A stretch of DNA of 35,763 nt from Actinomycetes bacterium. Lineage in GTDB: Bacteria > Actinomycetota > Acidimicrobiia > Acidimicrobiales > Palsa-688. The stretch covers positions 1 through 35,763 of the forward strand of contig JAKBAM010000018.1 in the NCBI GenBank assembly GCA_021809105.1. The letters run 5' to 3'. The notes beneath the pieces are model-generated. The model searched no databases. It was not told where the DNA came from and was given only the letters and a program-made list of their open reading frames with translations. Below are positions 23,159 to 31,047 of this stretch, piece by piece; the stretch's first letter is position 1; every line of letters begins with the position of its first letter. A program made the position numbers and the translations under genes.

Positions 23159-24763
23159 TCAGCACAGGCCGTAGATGATGTCCGAGCCATCGTCGTAGAG
23201 GACGTGGAGCGAGCCCGGCAGCGGCCGCGTCGCTGGTGTGGTGAGGTACCTGAAGCCTTCATGGCAGAGGGTAGGGTACGCGTCCCGGGCGATGGCCGTG
23301 GCCAGGCGGGCGTCCGCGGCCAGGACGGTCGCGGGGTAGCGGGAGATGTAGCCGAACGCCAATGGCTGGCCGTCGAGGACCTGGTCGTAGAGCTGGAGCG
23401 ACTTGTCGATCCTCCCGTTCGCCGTCGCGGCATCGTCGATCACCCCGCCGGGCGGCAGCCTGCGCAGGGCAGCCACGTACGCCGGGCGCGTCACGGGGGT
23501 GTTGGGGGGCGACGCGGGCCACAGCTCGAAGATCAGCCCGACGCAGACCGCTCCCGTGACCACCCGGCCGCCCGTGGTGGCCAGGTCCAGTCGTGACAGC
23601 ACGAGTGCCGACAAGACGCCTGCCGCGAGAGTGGTCAGCATCGAGATGCGGGCGGGCTCGACGTTGTACTGGAGGATCGGGATGGCCGCCCGGAGGAGGG
23701 CAAATGGCAGCGGCAGGCCCGTGTCGTGGCCGTGGACCACCAGGCGAGGTCCCAGGCTGAGCACCGCCGTCACGCCGGCGAAACTGAGCCAGAACGATGC
23801 GTGGGGGCCCAGCCGCCGATGCAGCACGACCGCGGCACCCAATAGGGCCAAGACGGTGACGGTGAGGTAAATGGTGCTGTCGCCGGCGGTCGTCGGCGTC
23901 GGTCCCCAGTACCAGCGGGTGAGGGAGCTGAAGCGCCAATGGCCACCGTCCAAGACCAGTGCGAGGAGGTCGCTGCTGGCGCTGGCGTGGCCGCCGCCCA
24001 TGGGGTCGCTCAGGTTGGAAACGGCCAGTGCGACCGGCAGCGGGAGGGCCAGCAGGGCGCTCAAAACGCAGAAGGCGCCTGCGCTGCGACGCTCCAAGTG
24101 CAACTCTCGACGGCGCCACAGGTGGACGAGGATGGCTACACCAGCCAGGACGCTGAAGAGGAAATAGTAGTAGTCGCACAGGACCACCAGCGCGAGCGTC
24201 ACTGCGGTACCGACCGCCAGCCGTACCGTCGGCCGCTCGAGGAGACGCCACCAGAGCAGCAGGAACAGCGGCACCCACTCGAGCGACACCAGCTGCATCA
24301 AGCCGAGGGTCTTGGACAGGTGGTATGCCGAGAAGGTTATGAAAAAGCCACCGATGAGCGCCGGGATGTAGGCGCCGCAGAACCGCCGGCAGAGCCAGAA
24401 CCCGGTAACCCCCGTGGCCACGAACGAGAAGACCACCATCACGTTGAACGCCACGACCAGCGGCATGGCGCGCAGGAGCACGATGCCGACGAAGCCGTTG
24501 AACGGGTTCATGGTCTGGCCGAGCAGCGACGTGCCATACGGGAAGTGCAGCGCCGTCGTGTGCCAAGGCAACTGGTGCAAGACGGTGACGGACCGGTTGA
24601 TCCACCACATGTTCCACACGTTTTGATAGCCGTCGCCGGTGTCGGTGAAGAACACGGTGGACGGATGCGCCACCCAGGGCCAGGTGTAGAGGCTGAAGAA
24701 GCCCAGGTAGAGGACAGCCGGGCCTATCACGACCGCCACCGCCCGTCGCACGGTGGCGGACAC
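23159..24763 (-). CDS. Polytopic membrane protein, glycosyltransferase-like
   Basis: 534 residues from a GTG at 24761-24763, with about eleven hydrophobic helices and a C-terminal external domain of about 130 residues. The N-terminal loop after the first helix (FFTDTGDGYQNVWNMWWINRSV) has the acidic D-x-G-D motif seen in GT-C fold membrane glycosyltransferases and in related YfhO-like proteins. Other marks are LHFPYGTSLLGQTMNPFNG and YNVEPARISMLTTLAAGVL. The C-terminal part (PGGVIDDAATANGRIDKSLQLYDQVLDGQPLAFGYISRYP) resembles the soluble end of such proteins. Donor and acceptor are unknown; lipid-linked sugar transfer is a guess. An upstream TTGATC-16-TACCCT promoter fits this start. Upstream in-frame sequence overlaps bioA and is rejected. 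Confidence 0.78.
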   Translation of the reverse strand: MSATVRRAVAVVIGPAVLYLGFFSLYTWPWVAHPSTVFFTDTGDGYQNVWNMWWINRSVTVLHQLPWHTTALHFPYGTSLLGQTMNPFNGFVGIVLLRAMPLVVAFNVMVVFSFVATGVTGFWLCRRFCGAYIPALIGGFFITFSAYHLSKTLGLMQLVSLEWVPLFLLLWWRLLERPTVRLAVGTAVTLALVVLCDYYYFLFSVLAGVAILVHLWRRRELHLERRSAGAFCVLSALLALPLPVALAVSNLSDPMGGGHASASSDLLALVLDGGHWRFSSLTRWYWGPTPTTAGDSTIYLTVTVLALLGAAVVLHRRLGPHASFWLSFAGVTAVLSLGPRLVVHGHDTGLPLPFALLRAAIPILQYNVEPARISMLTTLAAGVLSALVLSRLDLATTGGRVVTGAVCVGLIFELWPASPPNTPVTRPAYVAALRRLPPGGVIDDAATANGRIDKSLQLYDQVLDGQPLAFGYISRYPATVLAADARLATAIARDAYPTLCHEGFRYLTTPATRPLPGSLHVLYDDGSDIIYGLC

Positions 24764-24771
24764 GAGGACAG

Positions 24772-24799
24772 AGGGTAGGCCAGGCGGCGCGCGGATCAA
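24772..24799 (-). promoter_or_regulatory. Promoter of membrane protein gene
   Basis: On the reverse strand, TTGATC (24799-24794), a 16-base spacer and TACCCT (24777-24772), then eight bases to the GTG at 24763. This would make a leaderless or nearly leaderless mRNA. It shares a 73-base intergenic region with the bioA promoter. Confidence 0.5.
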
Positions 24800-24824
24800 G
24801 GTCGCCCGGGCGGCTAAGCCCTGC

Positions 24825-24830
24825 GATACT
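24825..24830 (+). promoter_or_regulatory. Candidate -10 of bioA
   Basis: GATACT ends six bases before the GTG at 24837, placing the transcription start at the start codon. No Shine-Dalgarno sequence precedes the GTG, which supports leaderless translation. No good -35 is seen. Confidence 0.45.
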
Positions 24831-24836
24831 GCGCAA

Positions 24837-26129
24837 GTGGTGGGCGCCGAGGACATCGTCAGCCGCGACCGCCAAGCGCTGTGGCACCCGTACTCGCCCA
24901 TGCCGGCGGCGATCCCACCACTGGAGGTGGTGAGCGCGCGCGGCACCCGCTTGCAGCTGGCCGATGGCAGGGAGCTGGTCGACGGGATGTCGTCGTGGTG
25001 GGCCACCATCCATGGGTACCGCCACCCGGTGCTCGACGAGGCCGTGCGGGGCCAGCTCGACCAAATGGCGCACGTGATGTTCGGCGGCCTCACCCACCGA
25101 CCTGCCGTCGAACTGGCCGAGCTGCTCGTGGACATCACGCCGGGGGACTTGGCGCACGTCTTCCTGTGCGACTCAGGATCGGTGGCGGTCGAAGTGGCCA
25201 TGAAGATGGCGCTCCAGTACTGGCTGGGTCGGGGCCGGGCCGAGAAGCACCGCCTGCTCGCGGTCCGCTCCGGATACCACGGCGACACCCTCGGGGCGAT
25301 GGGGGTGTGCGATCCGGTCACCGGGATGCACCACATGTTCTCCGCCGTCCTCCAACAGCAGCTCTTTGCCCCGACCCCGACCCCTCGCTTCGGCGAGAGA
25401 CTCACCGACGAGGACACCACCAGCATCGCAGCTCTGCTCGCAGCACACCGTGGCGAGGTGGCGGCAGTGATCCTCGAGCCGGTGGTGCAGGGCGCTGGAG
25501 GCATGCGCTTCTACTCTCCCGGCTACCTGGCCGCGGTCCGGTCACTGTGCGACGAGTACGAGGTGCTGCTCATCGCCGACGAGATCGCCACCGGGTTCGG
25601 GCGCAGCGGGGAGCTGTTCGGCTGCGACCACGCTGGGATCGCCCCGGACATCATGTGCGTGGGCAAGGCCATGACGGGCGGCTACCTCTCCATGGCGGCC
25701 GTGCTGTGCAGGCCCGATGTGGCTCGCTGGGTGAGCCGGGCGGAAGCGGGGGCGCTGATGCACGGACCGACTTTCATGGGCAACCCGCTCGGCTGTGCCG
25801 TGGCATTGGCCTCCATCCGGCTCCTGCTGGAGGGGCCCTGGCAGTCGCGGGTCTCGGCGATGGAGGCCCGACTACGGCAAGGTCTGTCGCCGGCTGCGGG
25901 CTTGGCGAACGTCGCCGACGTCCGAGTGCTCGGAGCCATCGGGGTCATCGAGACCGTCGAGCCCCTCCCGATGGCTGCCATGCAAGAGGTGTTCCTCGAG
26001 CACGGGGTGTGGCTGCGGCCCTTCGGGCGCCTGCTCTACACCATGCCCCCGTACATCTCCACCGAAGACGACATCGACCGGATCGCCGGAGCCATGGTGG
26101 GGGTAGCCGAGAGGGTCAACCCGGGCTGA
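24837..26129 (+). CDS. bioA: Adenosylmethionine-8-amino-7-oxononanoate aminotransferase
   Basis: 430 residues. This class-III PLP aminotransferase moves the amino group of S-adenosylmethionine to 8-amino-7-oxononanoate (KAPA), giving 7,8-diaminononanoate (DAPA) in biotin synthesis. Motifs are RQALWHPYSPM near the start, GMSSWWATIHGYRHP, the PLP-phosphate region CDSGSVAVEVAMKMALQYW, SGYHGDTLGAMGVCDP, LIADEIATGFGRSG, and the Schiff-base lysine at residue 277 in CVGKAMTGGYLSMAA. The WW pair near the N-terminus and the substrate Tyr region are typical of BioA. The start is one of two adjacent GTG codons (24837 or 24840). It is convergent with bioB, with 15 bases between stops. Confidence 0.96.
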   Translation: MVGAEDIVSRDRQALWHPYSPMPAAIPPLEVVSARGTRLQLADGRELVDGMSSWWATIHGYRHPVLDEAVRGQLDQMAHVMFGGLTHRPAVELAELLVDITPGDLAHVFLCDSGSVAVEVAMKMALQYWLGRGRAEKHRLLAVRSGYHGDTLGAMGVCDPVTGMHHMFSAVLQQQLFAPTPTPRFGERLTDEDTTSIAALLAAHRGEVAAVILEPVVQGAGGMRFYSPGYLAAVRSLCDEYEVLLIADEIATGFGRSGELFGCDHAGIAPDIMCVGKAMTGGYLSMAAVLCRPDVARWVSRAEAGALMHGPTFMGNPLGCAVALASIRLLLEGPWQSRVSAMEARLRQGLSPAAGLANVADVRVLGAIGVIETVEPLPMAAMQEVFLEHGVWLRPFGRLLYTMPPYISTEDDIDRIAGAMVGVAERVNPG

Positions 26130-26144
26130 GCGCCGATCCCGCTG

Positions 26145-27110
26145 CTAGCCACCGGCAGCTTCGGCGGTAGCCAGTCGCATGTCCAGCCGCCCGAGGAGGT
26201 GGCGGTCGTGGTCGTCGCCCGGGTTGGGGGTGGTCAGCAGCTTGTCCCCTAGGAAGACGCTGCTGGCGCCGGCGTGGAGGCACAGAGCTTGGAGCTCATC
26301 GGACATCTGTGCTCGACCGGCCGACAGGCGGACGACCGACGCCGGCATCATGAGGCGCGCGGCGGCGATCGTCCTCACCAGCTCAAGGGGATCGAGGGCC
26401 TCCACACCGAACAGGGGCGTCCCCGCGACCTGCACCAGGAGGTTGATGGGCACGCTCTCAGGGTGGGGGTCGAGGGCGCCCAGCTGGGCCAGCAACCCGG
26501 CCCGGTCCCGGCGGCTCTCGCCCATCCCCACGATCCCACCGCAGCACAGCTTGACGCCGGCGCGGCGCACGGCGGCCAGGGTCCCCAGGCGGTCTTCGTA
26601 TGTCCGGGTCGTGATGATCTCGGCGTAGTACTCCGGCGAGGTGTCCAGGTTGTGGTTGTAGAAGTCGAGGCCGGCGTCGGCGAGGCGCCGAGCTTGATCC
26701 TCCTCGAGCATCCCGAGGGTGACGCATGTCTCCATGCCCATGGCCTTGACGGCGGTGACAGCGGCCGCTACTTCGCCTACCTGGCGGTCATTGGGCGCCC
26801 GCCACGCGGCTCCCATGCAGAACCGGGTGGCCCCGCCGCCCTGCGCCTGGCGGGCCGCTTCCACGATGTCGTGGACGGCCATCAGCCGCTCGGGCTTCAC
26901 GCCGGCATTCCACTTGGCGGACTGCGGGCAGTAAGCGCAGTCCTCGGGACAGGCGCCGGTCTTGACCGAAAGCAGGATCGCCGCCTCGACCACGTGCGGG
27001 TCGAAGCGCTCCCGATGTACCGCGTGGGCCTCCGAGAGCAGATCGTGGAACGGACTGCCGATCAACTCCTCGGCTTGATCGACGGTCCAATCGTGGCGGA
27101 GGTCAACCAT
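26145..27110 (-). CDS. bioB: Biotin synthase
   Basis: 321 residues from the ATG at 27108-27110. BioB is a radical-SAM enzyme that inserts sulfur into dethiobiotin, the last step of biotin synthesis. The [4Fe-4S] motif is C-x3-C-x2-C at residues 54, 58 and 61 ([13 protein letters not shown]). The [2Fe-2S] cluster residues appear as Cys in TRFCMGAAW, Cys in [10 protein letters not shown], Cys in [13 protein letters not shown], and Arg in [23 protein letters not shown] is also conserved. The C-terminus is about 20 residues shorter than some homologues but complete for the barrel. It is divergent from bioF with 63 bases between start codons, and convergent with bioA. Confidence 0.96.
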   Translation of the reverse strand: MVDLRHDWTVDQAEELIGSPFHDLLSEAHAVHRERFDPHVVEAAILLSVKTGACPEDCAYCPQSAKWNAGVKPERLMAVHDIVEAARQAQGGGATRFCMGAAWRAPNDRQVGEVAAAVTAVKAMGMETCVTLGMLEEDQARRLADAGLDFYNHNLDTSPEYYAEIITTRTYEDRLGTLAAVRRAGVKLCCGGIVGMGESRRDRAGLLAQLGALDPHPESVPINLLVQVAGTPLFGVEALDPLELVRTIAAARLMMPASVVRLSAGRAQMSDELQALCLHAGASSVFLGDKLLTTPNPGDDHDRHLLGRLDMRLATAEAAGG

Positions 27111-27173
27111 CGCCGCGAGTCTGTCTTGCCCAGCGGACCTGCACAAACCCCGCCCACGGCGGAGGCCGCCCGA
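27111..27173. promoter_or_regulatory. Shared bioB/bioF intergenic region
   Basis: These 63 bases must hold both divergent biotin promoters or regulatory sites. GGAGG at 27161-27165 is the bioF ribosome-binding site. I see no clear palindrome resembling known BirA, BioR or BioQ operators, and no strong -10/-35 pair. A CAGACT hexamer on the reverse strand lies seven bases before the bioB ATG. Confidence 0.4.
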
Positions 27174-28349
27174 GTGGACCGCAGGCGGCGGCTGGTGCCA
27201 TCGTGGCGCGCCGTGGCTTGGAACGAGTGGATCGCGTCGCAGCTGGACGAGGTTCGGGCTGCGGGTCGTTGGCGCCAGACCCGCTCCTTCGACGCATTCG
27301 GACCAGAGGGATGGATCGAGGGTGCGCCGGTCTTGTCGTTTGCATCCAACGACTACCTCGGCCTCTCCGCCCACCCCTCCGTGATCGGCGCGGCAGCGGG
27401 CGCTGCGCAGCGCTGGGGCAGCGGAGCCACCGCATCGAGGCTCATCGTGGGCACCCGTCCCGGCCACGGCGATCTGCAGCGGGAGATCGCGGCGTGGCAA
27501 GGGTGCGAAGCCGCGCTGGTATTTTCCAGCGGCTACGCCGCCAACCTCGGCGTGCTGGCGACTGTGGGCGGCCCGGAGGTCACGGTCTGCAGCGACGAGC
27601 TCAACCATGCCTCCATCGTCGACGGCTGCCGCCTTGGCCGATCGGCCGTACGGGTCTACCGGCACCGCGACGTAGGCCACCTGGACGCCCTCCTGTCAGA
27701 GGCACGCTGCGCCAACCCGCAGGGGCGGCGGGCCGTGGTGACCGACACGGTCTTCTCCATGGACGGCGACCTCGCCCCGCTCGATGACCTCGTCGAAGTC
27801 TGCGCCCGTTACGGCGCCCTGCTGGTACTGGACGAGGCCCACGCAGTGATGAGCCCTCCGCTCGCGCCGGGCGACCATGCATCGGGCGCTTTGGAGATAG
27901 CCCGCGTGGGAACGCTGTCCAAGACCCTCGGCTCCCTGGGGGGTTGGGTGGCCGGCTCGACGGCCCTGATCGAGCTGCTGGTCAACCGAGCCCGGTCGTT
28001 CATCTTCACGACCGGTCTGACCCCAGCCGACACCGCGGCAGCCCTCGCGGCCCTCCGGATCGTCCGCTCCAGCGAAGGCGAGGCGCTCGTCGGCAGGCTC
28101 CGGGCCGTCGTCGAGCGGGTCCGTCCCGGCCACCCCTCCCCGATCATCCCGATCGTGCTCGGCAGCGAGGCCAAAGCGGTCGAAGTCGCCAAGGCGCTCC
28201 TGGACCTGGGCCTGCTCGTGCCGGCGATCCGGCCGCCCACGGTCCCTCCAGGCACGTCGCGCCTGCGCATCGCCATGTCGGCCGCCCACACCGACGATGG
28301 GATCGACCGCCTCCTGGCCGCGCTGGCGTCCCTCGACATCCGGCCGTGA
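27174..28349 (+). CDS. bioF: 8-amino-7-oxononanoate synthase
   Basis: 391 residues from the GTG at 27174, fixed by GGAGG eight bases upstream. BioF is a PLP alpha-oxoamine synthase joining pimeloyl-CoA (or pimeloyl-ACP) with L-alanine to make KAPA. Visible are [92 protein letters not shown] (normally DEAHxxG; the G is Met-Ser here), and the PLP lysine 250 in [27 protein letters not shown] follows. It overlaps bioD by four bases (GTGA). No BioC/BioH or BioI is present here, so the pimeloyl source is elsewhere. Confidence 0.94.
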   Translation: MDRRRRLVPSWRAVAWNEWIASQLDEVRAAGRWRQTRSFDAFGPEGWIEGAPVLSFASNDYLGLSAHPSVIGAAAGAAQRWGSGATASRLIVGTRPGHGDLQREIAAWQGCEAALVFSSGYAANLGVLATVGGPEVTVCSDELNHASIVDGCRLGRSAVRVYRHRDVGHLDALLSEARCANPQGRRAVVTDTVFSMDGDLAPLDDLVEVCARYGALLVLDEAHAVMSPPLAPGDHASGALEIARVGTLSKTLGSLGGWVAGSTALIELLVNRARSFIFTTGLTPADTAAALAALRIVRSSEGEALVGRLRAVVERVRPGHPSPIIPIVLGSEAKAVEVAKALLDLGLLVPAIRPPTVPPGTSRLRIAMSAAHTDDGIDRLLAALASLDIRP

Positions 28350-28990
28350 CCAGCAGCCGGCCTCGACGCCTCGTCGTGGTAGTGGGGACCTCCACGGCCG
28401 TCGGGAAGACCTGGGTGACCGCTGCTGCCGCCAGCCACGCCCGGGCACAGGGGGCCTGCGTCGCCGCCCGAAAGCCCGCCCAGTCCTTCGACGCCGACCG
28501 GTACGCCATCCCGCTCGAGCCCACCGATGCCGACATCCTGGCCGCGGCCACTGGCGAGGATGCCGCCGCCGTGTGCCCTCGACACCGCTGGTACCCGCTG
28601 CCCATGGCGCCTCCGATGGCGGCCGACGCCCTAGGCCGGCCGCCCATCACCATGGACGAGCTCTACGGCGAGTTGCGCTGGGCGCCCGACACGGAGCTTG
28701 GGTTCGTCGAAACCGCTGGCGGCGTGCGCTCACCGCTCGCTGACGACGGCGACAGCGCTACCTTTGCCCATCGACTAATGCCGGACGTGACGGTCCTGGT
28801 AGGCGACGCAGGCCTCGGGACCATCAATGCCGTCCGGTTGTCACTGGACGCGCTGCACCCCCTGGAGGTAGTGGTTCTCCTCAACCGTTTCGATCCGGGA
28901 TCGGACCTCCACGTGCGCAACCGCCGCTGGCTCGCCGAACGCGAGGGCTACAGGGTGGCAATCAGCCCGGTCGAGCTCCTGGGAGTTTGA
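28346..28990 (+). CDS. bioD: Dethiobiotin synthetase
   Basis: 214 residues from the GTG at 28346, overlapping the bioF stop. BioD closes the ureido ring of dethiobiotin from DAPA, CO2 and ATP. The P-loop is LVVVVGTSTAVGKTWVT (G-x5-GKT), with the substrate-lysine region ARKPAQSF. PTDADILAAATGED, the acidic-loop ELGFVETAGGVRSPLADDG and the C-terminal LGTINAVRLSLDAL, VVLLNRF are the expected later elements. An otherwise common Glu/Gly at the fifth P-loop position is Ala. The order bioF-bioD with overlapping codons indicates a two-gene transcript. 64 bases separate it from the padR gene, in which that gene's promoter lies. Confidence 0.92.
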   Translation: MTSSRPRRLVVVVGTSTAVGKTWVTAAAASHARAQGACVAARKPAQSFDADRYAIPLEPTDADILAAATGEDAAAVCPRHRWYPLPMAPPMAADALGRPPITMDELYGELRWAPDTELGFVETAGGVRSPLADDGDSATFAHRLMPDVTVLVGDAGLGTINAVRLSLDALHPLEVVVLLNRFDPGSDLHVRNRRWLAEREGYRVAISPVELLGV

Positions 28991-29010
28991 TCCGGCACGT
29001 ATAGCCTCCG

Positions 29011-29048
29011 TACTACGTCTTGCGATGCTACTTGCAGCGTAGTAGTCT
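29011..29048 (+). promoter_or_regulatory. padR promoter with palindromic operator
   Basis: TTGCGA (29020-29025), a 17-base spacer and TAGTCT (29043-29048) form a promoter, and the GTG at 29055 follows after six bases, giving a leaderless mRNA. The arms TACTACG (29011-29017) and CGTAGTA (29038-29044) form an inverted repeat that embraces the -35 and touches the -10. This is where an autorepressing PadR protein would bind. Confidence 0.6.
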
Positions 29049-29054
29049 GATCCT

Positions 29055-29381
29055 GTGAGCCGCCCTGCAAGGAGCAACGATCCGAACGTACTTATCTTGA
29101 CCAGCCTGGCCGCAGGGGCCAAGCACGGCCACGCGCTGGCGCTCGACATCGAGGAGTTCTTCGGGGTCCGACTCGGCCCGGGCACCCTTTACGGGGCCAT
29201 CACCCGCCTAGAAGAGCGGGGCCTGATCGAGGCGCTTCCCGCCGACGATCGACGCCGCCCGTACCGGATCACGTCCACCGGCGAGGCGGAGCTGGGCCAG
29301 GTGCTGCAGGAAATGGGCCGGATCGTGGCTGCTGCCTCGGTGCGCCTCGGACAGCGGAGCGCTCCACTGGGGTTGGCGTGA
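29055..29381 (+). CDS. PadR-family transcriptional regulator
   Basis: 108 residues, the length of the short PadR-s2 type. The winged helix is VLILTSLAAGAKHGHALALDIEEFFGVRLGPGTLYGAITRLEERGLIEAL, then the wing DDRRRPYRITSTGEAELGQVL. PadR proteins dimerise through a C-terminal helix and usually repress their own gene and a neighbouring membrane or transport gene. The GTG start at 29055 sits six bases after a -10 hexamer, with no ribosome-binding site. The GTGA overlap with the next gene shows coupling of regulator and membrane protein. Confidence 0.92.
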   Translation: MSRPARSNDPNVLILTSLAAGAKHGHALALDIEEFFGVRLGPGTLYGAITRLEERGLIEALPADDRRRPYRITSTGEAELGQVLQEMGRIVAAASVRLGQRSAPLGLA

Positions 29382-30361
29382 GGCACCGCCGGCACGAGCC
29401 CAGGGGCCGGCACAGCGAGGAGGCGAGAAGCGAGGGGCCGGCGGCGCAGGACGCCAGGGCATCGCTCCTTCGCTGGTATCCGGCGGCGTGGCGCGAGCGC
29501 TACGGCGACGAGATGTCGGCCATGGTGGAGGACACCCTCGGGGGGAAACCACCATCGCTGAAGCTGCGAGTGCAGCTGGCGCGAGGCGGCGCCCGAGAGC
29601 ACCTACATCGCGCCGCCCTCATCGGTGACGACCACCCACCTGAGGACAGGCGCCGGGCGGGGGCGGCACTCGTCCTAGCCGGATGGGGTGCTCTCGTCAT
29701 CGCCGGAGCCACTTTCGCCAAGGCCACCGAACACTGGCAGGACACGACCTCGCCGGCTCAGCGAACCATCGCTGACGCCGCTTACACCACCGTTGAGGTC
29801 GCAGCCGGGATCGGTGCGGTCGCGATCCTCGCGGCGGTCCTGGCTGCGCTCCCTGCCTTGCGGAGGGCCCTGGACCTAGGTGGATGGAAGGTGATTCGAG
29901 GCGCCGTCGGGTTGGCGGTGATCCTTTCCATTGCGGGCGCAGCAGCTACCGCCGGCCTGGCGCAATGGGCACACCATCTGAGCTACGCCGATCGCAACGG
30001 CGCCTCCAGCTCCTACGGCGGAGCCTTCCTGGGCTGGGGCGTCCTCTGCGTGGCCATCGTGGCTGCGTGGACGAACGCAGGAATCCGGGTGGAGCGCGGG
30101 CTGCGACCGAGCGCTCGCCTGATGCGCATCGAATGGGCCGCCGGCTCCCTCGCTGCAGTCAGCACCGTCGTAGTGTCCGCCTCCATCATGACGTGGTGGG
30201 CAGCGGTGGCGACCAAGAGCCCTTGGGTACTACGGGGGGCGGCTCCAGGCTCGTCCGGATCCTGGTGGTCGTTGCCAGTGGGCGCAGCAGCGGTGATAGC
30301 CGTACCGGCTGCGGGCGCCGCTGCCTATGGGCTGAGAAGGCTGGTTCGTCCGCTCCGCTGA
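29378..30361 (+). CDS. PadR-coupled multi-TM membrane protein
   Basis: 327 residues from a GTG overlapping the padR stop. The N-terminal cytoplasmic part carries LLRWYPAAWRERYGDEMSAMVEDTL, a motif often seen at the start of actinobacterial membrane proteins encoded directly after padR. About six hydrophobic helices follow: AALVLAGWGALVIAGATF, VEVAAGIGAVAILAAVLAAL, GAVGLAVILSIAGAAATAGLA, LGWGVLCVAIVAAW, LAAVSTVVVSASIMTWWAAVA and LPVGAAAVIAVPAAGAAAYGL. Function unknown; the pair may sense cell-envelope stress. I find no enzymatic motif. It is followed directly by a decayed hydrolase fragment. Confidence 0.82.
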   Translation: MRHRRHEPRGRHSEEARSEGPAAQDARASLLRWYPAAWRERYGDEMSAMVEDTLGGKPPSLKLRVQLARGGAREHLHRAALIGDDHPPEDRRRAGAALVLAGWGALVIAGATFAKATEHWQDTTSPAQRTIADAAYTTVEVAAGIGAVAILAAVLAALPALRRALDLGGWKVIRGAVGLAVILSIAGAAATAGLAQWAHHLSYADRNGASSSYGGAFLGWGVLCVAIVAAWTNAGIRVERGLRPSARLMRIEWAAGSLAAVSTVVVSASIMTWWAAVATKSPWVLRGAAPGSSGSWWSLPVGAAAVIAVPAAGAAAYGLRRLVRPLR

Positions 30362-30378
30362 CAAACACCCGGGGATGA

Positions 30379-30595
30379 GCGGCGACATACCGAATACGCT
30401 CCGTCACGGTGGAGGCGAGCAACAACTTTCCCCGATTCGATCGCAACACCAACACCGGCCGAACTATCGCTGCTGACGGACATGGCGACATCGTTCAAGC
30501 TGTCAATTCGGATCCATCACAGCTGCGCGTATCCTTCAAGCCTCGTGCCTCCCGTCATCCCCACTACTGGCGCGGTGGTCGTTGAGGCGGACTGA
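30379..30595 (+). pseudogene. Frameshifted C-terminal relic of a CocE/NonD-type hydrolase
   Basis: No intact gene starts here, but the frame from about 30385 reads TYRIRSVTVEASNNFPRF then DRNTNTG (to 30458) and continues to IVQAVN at 30507. This closely resembles the C-terminal jelly-roll of CocE/NonD (X-Pro dipeptidyl-peptidase-type) hydrolases, where FPR(Y/F)DRN.NTG is a hallmark. The end of the same domain is found in another frame, at about 30512-30562, as IHHSCAYPSSLVPPVIP, matching the family ending HH...PS.L.LPVIP. A frameshift near 30505-30511 therefore splits it, and the catalytic part upstream is gone; a TGA at 30376 bounds it. Identification is by motif, not alignment. Confidence 0.7.
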
Positions 30596-30625
30596 CAGCT
30601 CCGAGCTCGCCCCGCTAGCGGCGTG

Positions 30626-30631
30626 TAACGT
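30626..30631 (+). promoter_or_regulatory. Candidate -10 of VOC gene
   Basis: TAACGT (TANNNT type) ends six bases before the ATG at 30638, another leaderless arrangement. No clear -35 is seen. Confidence 0.45.
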
Positions 30632-30637
30632 TGTTTG

Positions 30638-31009
30638 ATGCCGCGATTCCACCATGTCAATCTCGGGGTTCCACCGGAGAGCATGGATTCCGAGGTGGCG
30701 TTCCTCGTAGAGGTGCTGGGGTACCGACCGGTGGAGGCAGACCCTCGATTGGTCGCCATGGGCGCCCGATGGTACGAGGTGGAGGACGGCACGCAGGTGC
30801 ACCTGAGCGCTGACCCCGACCACCAGCCGGCCGCACGTGCCCATGTCGCAATCGAGTATGGCCCTGAGCTGGCAGGACTGGAGCGGCGCCTTGACGAGGC
30901 GTCCATCGGCTTCGAGTCGTCGGAGCGTCCGGGCTTCCCCCGGGTGGTCAACTGCCGAGACCCAGCGGGGAACCTCTGGGAGCTGCGAGGCGCGCGCGTC
31001 GTGTCCTGA
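30638..31009 (+). CDS. VOC (glyoxalase/bleomycin-resistance fold) protein
   Basis: 123 residues, one VOC domain of two beta-alpha-beta-beta-beta units. Visible are FHHVNLGVPPESMDSEVAFLVEVLGYRPVE, with a His at the usual first metal position, RWYEVEDGTQVHLSAD with a second His, and ARAHVAIEYGPELAGLERRL with a third. The end VVNCRDPAGNLWELRG carries the conserved Asp-Pro-x-Gly-Asn and the terminal Glu ligand. Such proteins are metal-dependent isomerases, dioxygenases or antibiotic-binding proteins; which one cannot be told. The ATG is preceded by a TTG in frame; the leaderless -10 supports the ATG. Convergent with the SDR gene. Confidence 0.88.
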   Translation: MPRFHHVNLGVPPESMDSEVAFLVEVLGYRPVEADPRLVAMGARWYEVEDGTQVHLSADPDHQPAARAHVAIEYGPELAGLERRLDEASIGFESSERPGFPRVVNCRDPAGNLWELRGARVVS

Positions 31010-31047
31010 CCGGCCTTCCGGGTGGCGAACCCACGCGTCGGGTCTCG

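Noticed and set aside
26274..27173. N-terminal 300-codon extension of the bioF frame across bioB
   Set aside because: It is antisense to bioB. Similarity to BioF starts only after the GTG at 27174, which has its own GGAGG.
30482..30595. Small ATG-started ORF of 37 codons
   Set aside because: Its C-terminal half is the shifted end of the CocE-like relic and its N-terminal part is out of frame with the relic, so it is not an independent gene.
30517..30951. Reverse-strand open frames over the VOC gene and its upstream gap
   Set aside because: The + strand VOC domain is clear, and the gap is explained better by the CocE relic on the + strand.
31015..31040. Possible terminator between the VOC and SDR genes (GGGT/ACCC)
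   Set aside because: Only a four-pair stem and no T-tract; not distinguishable from background.
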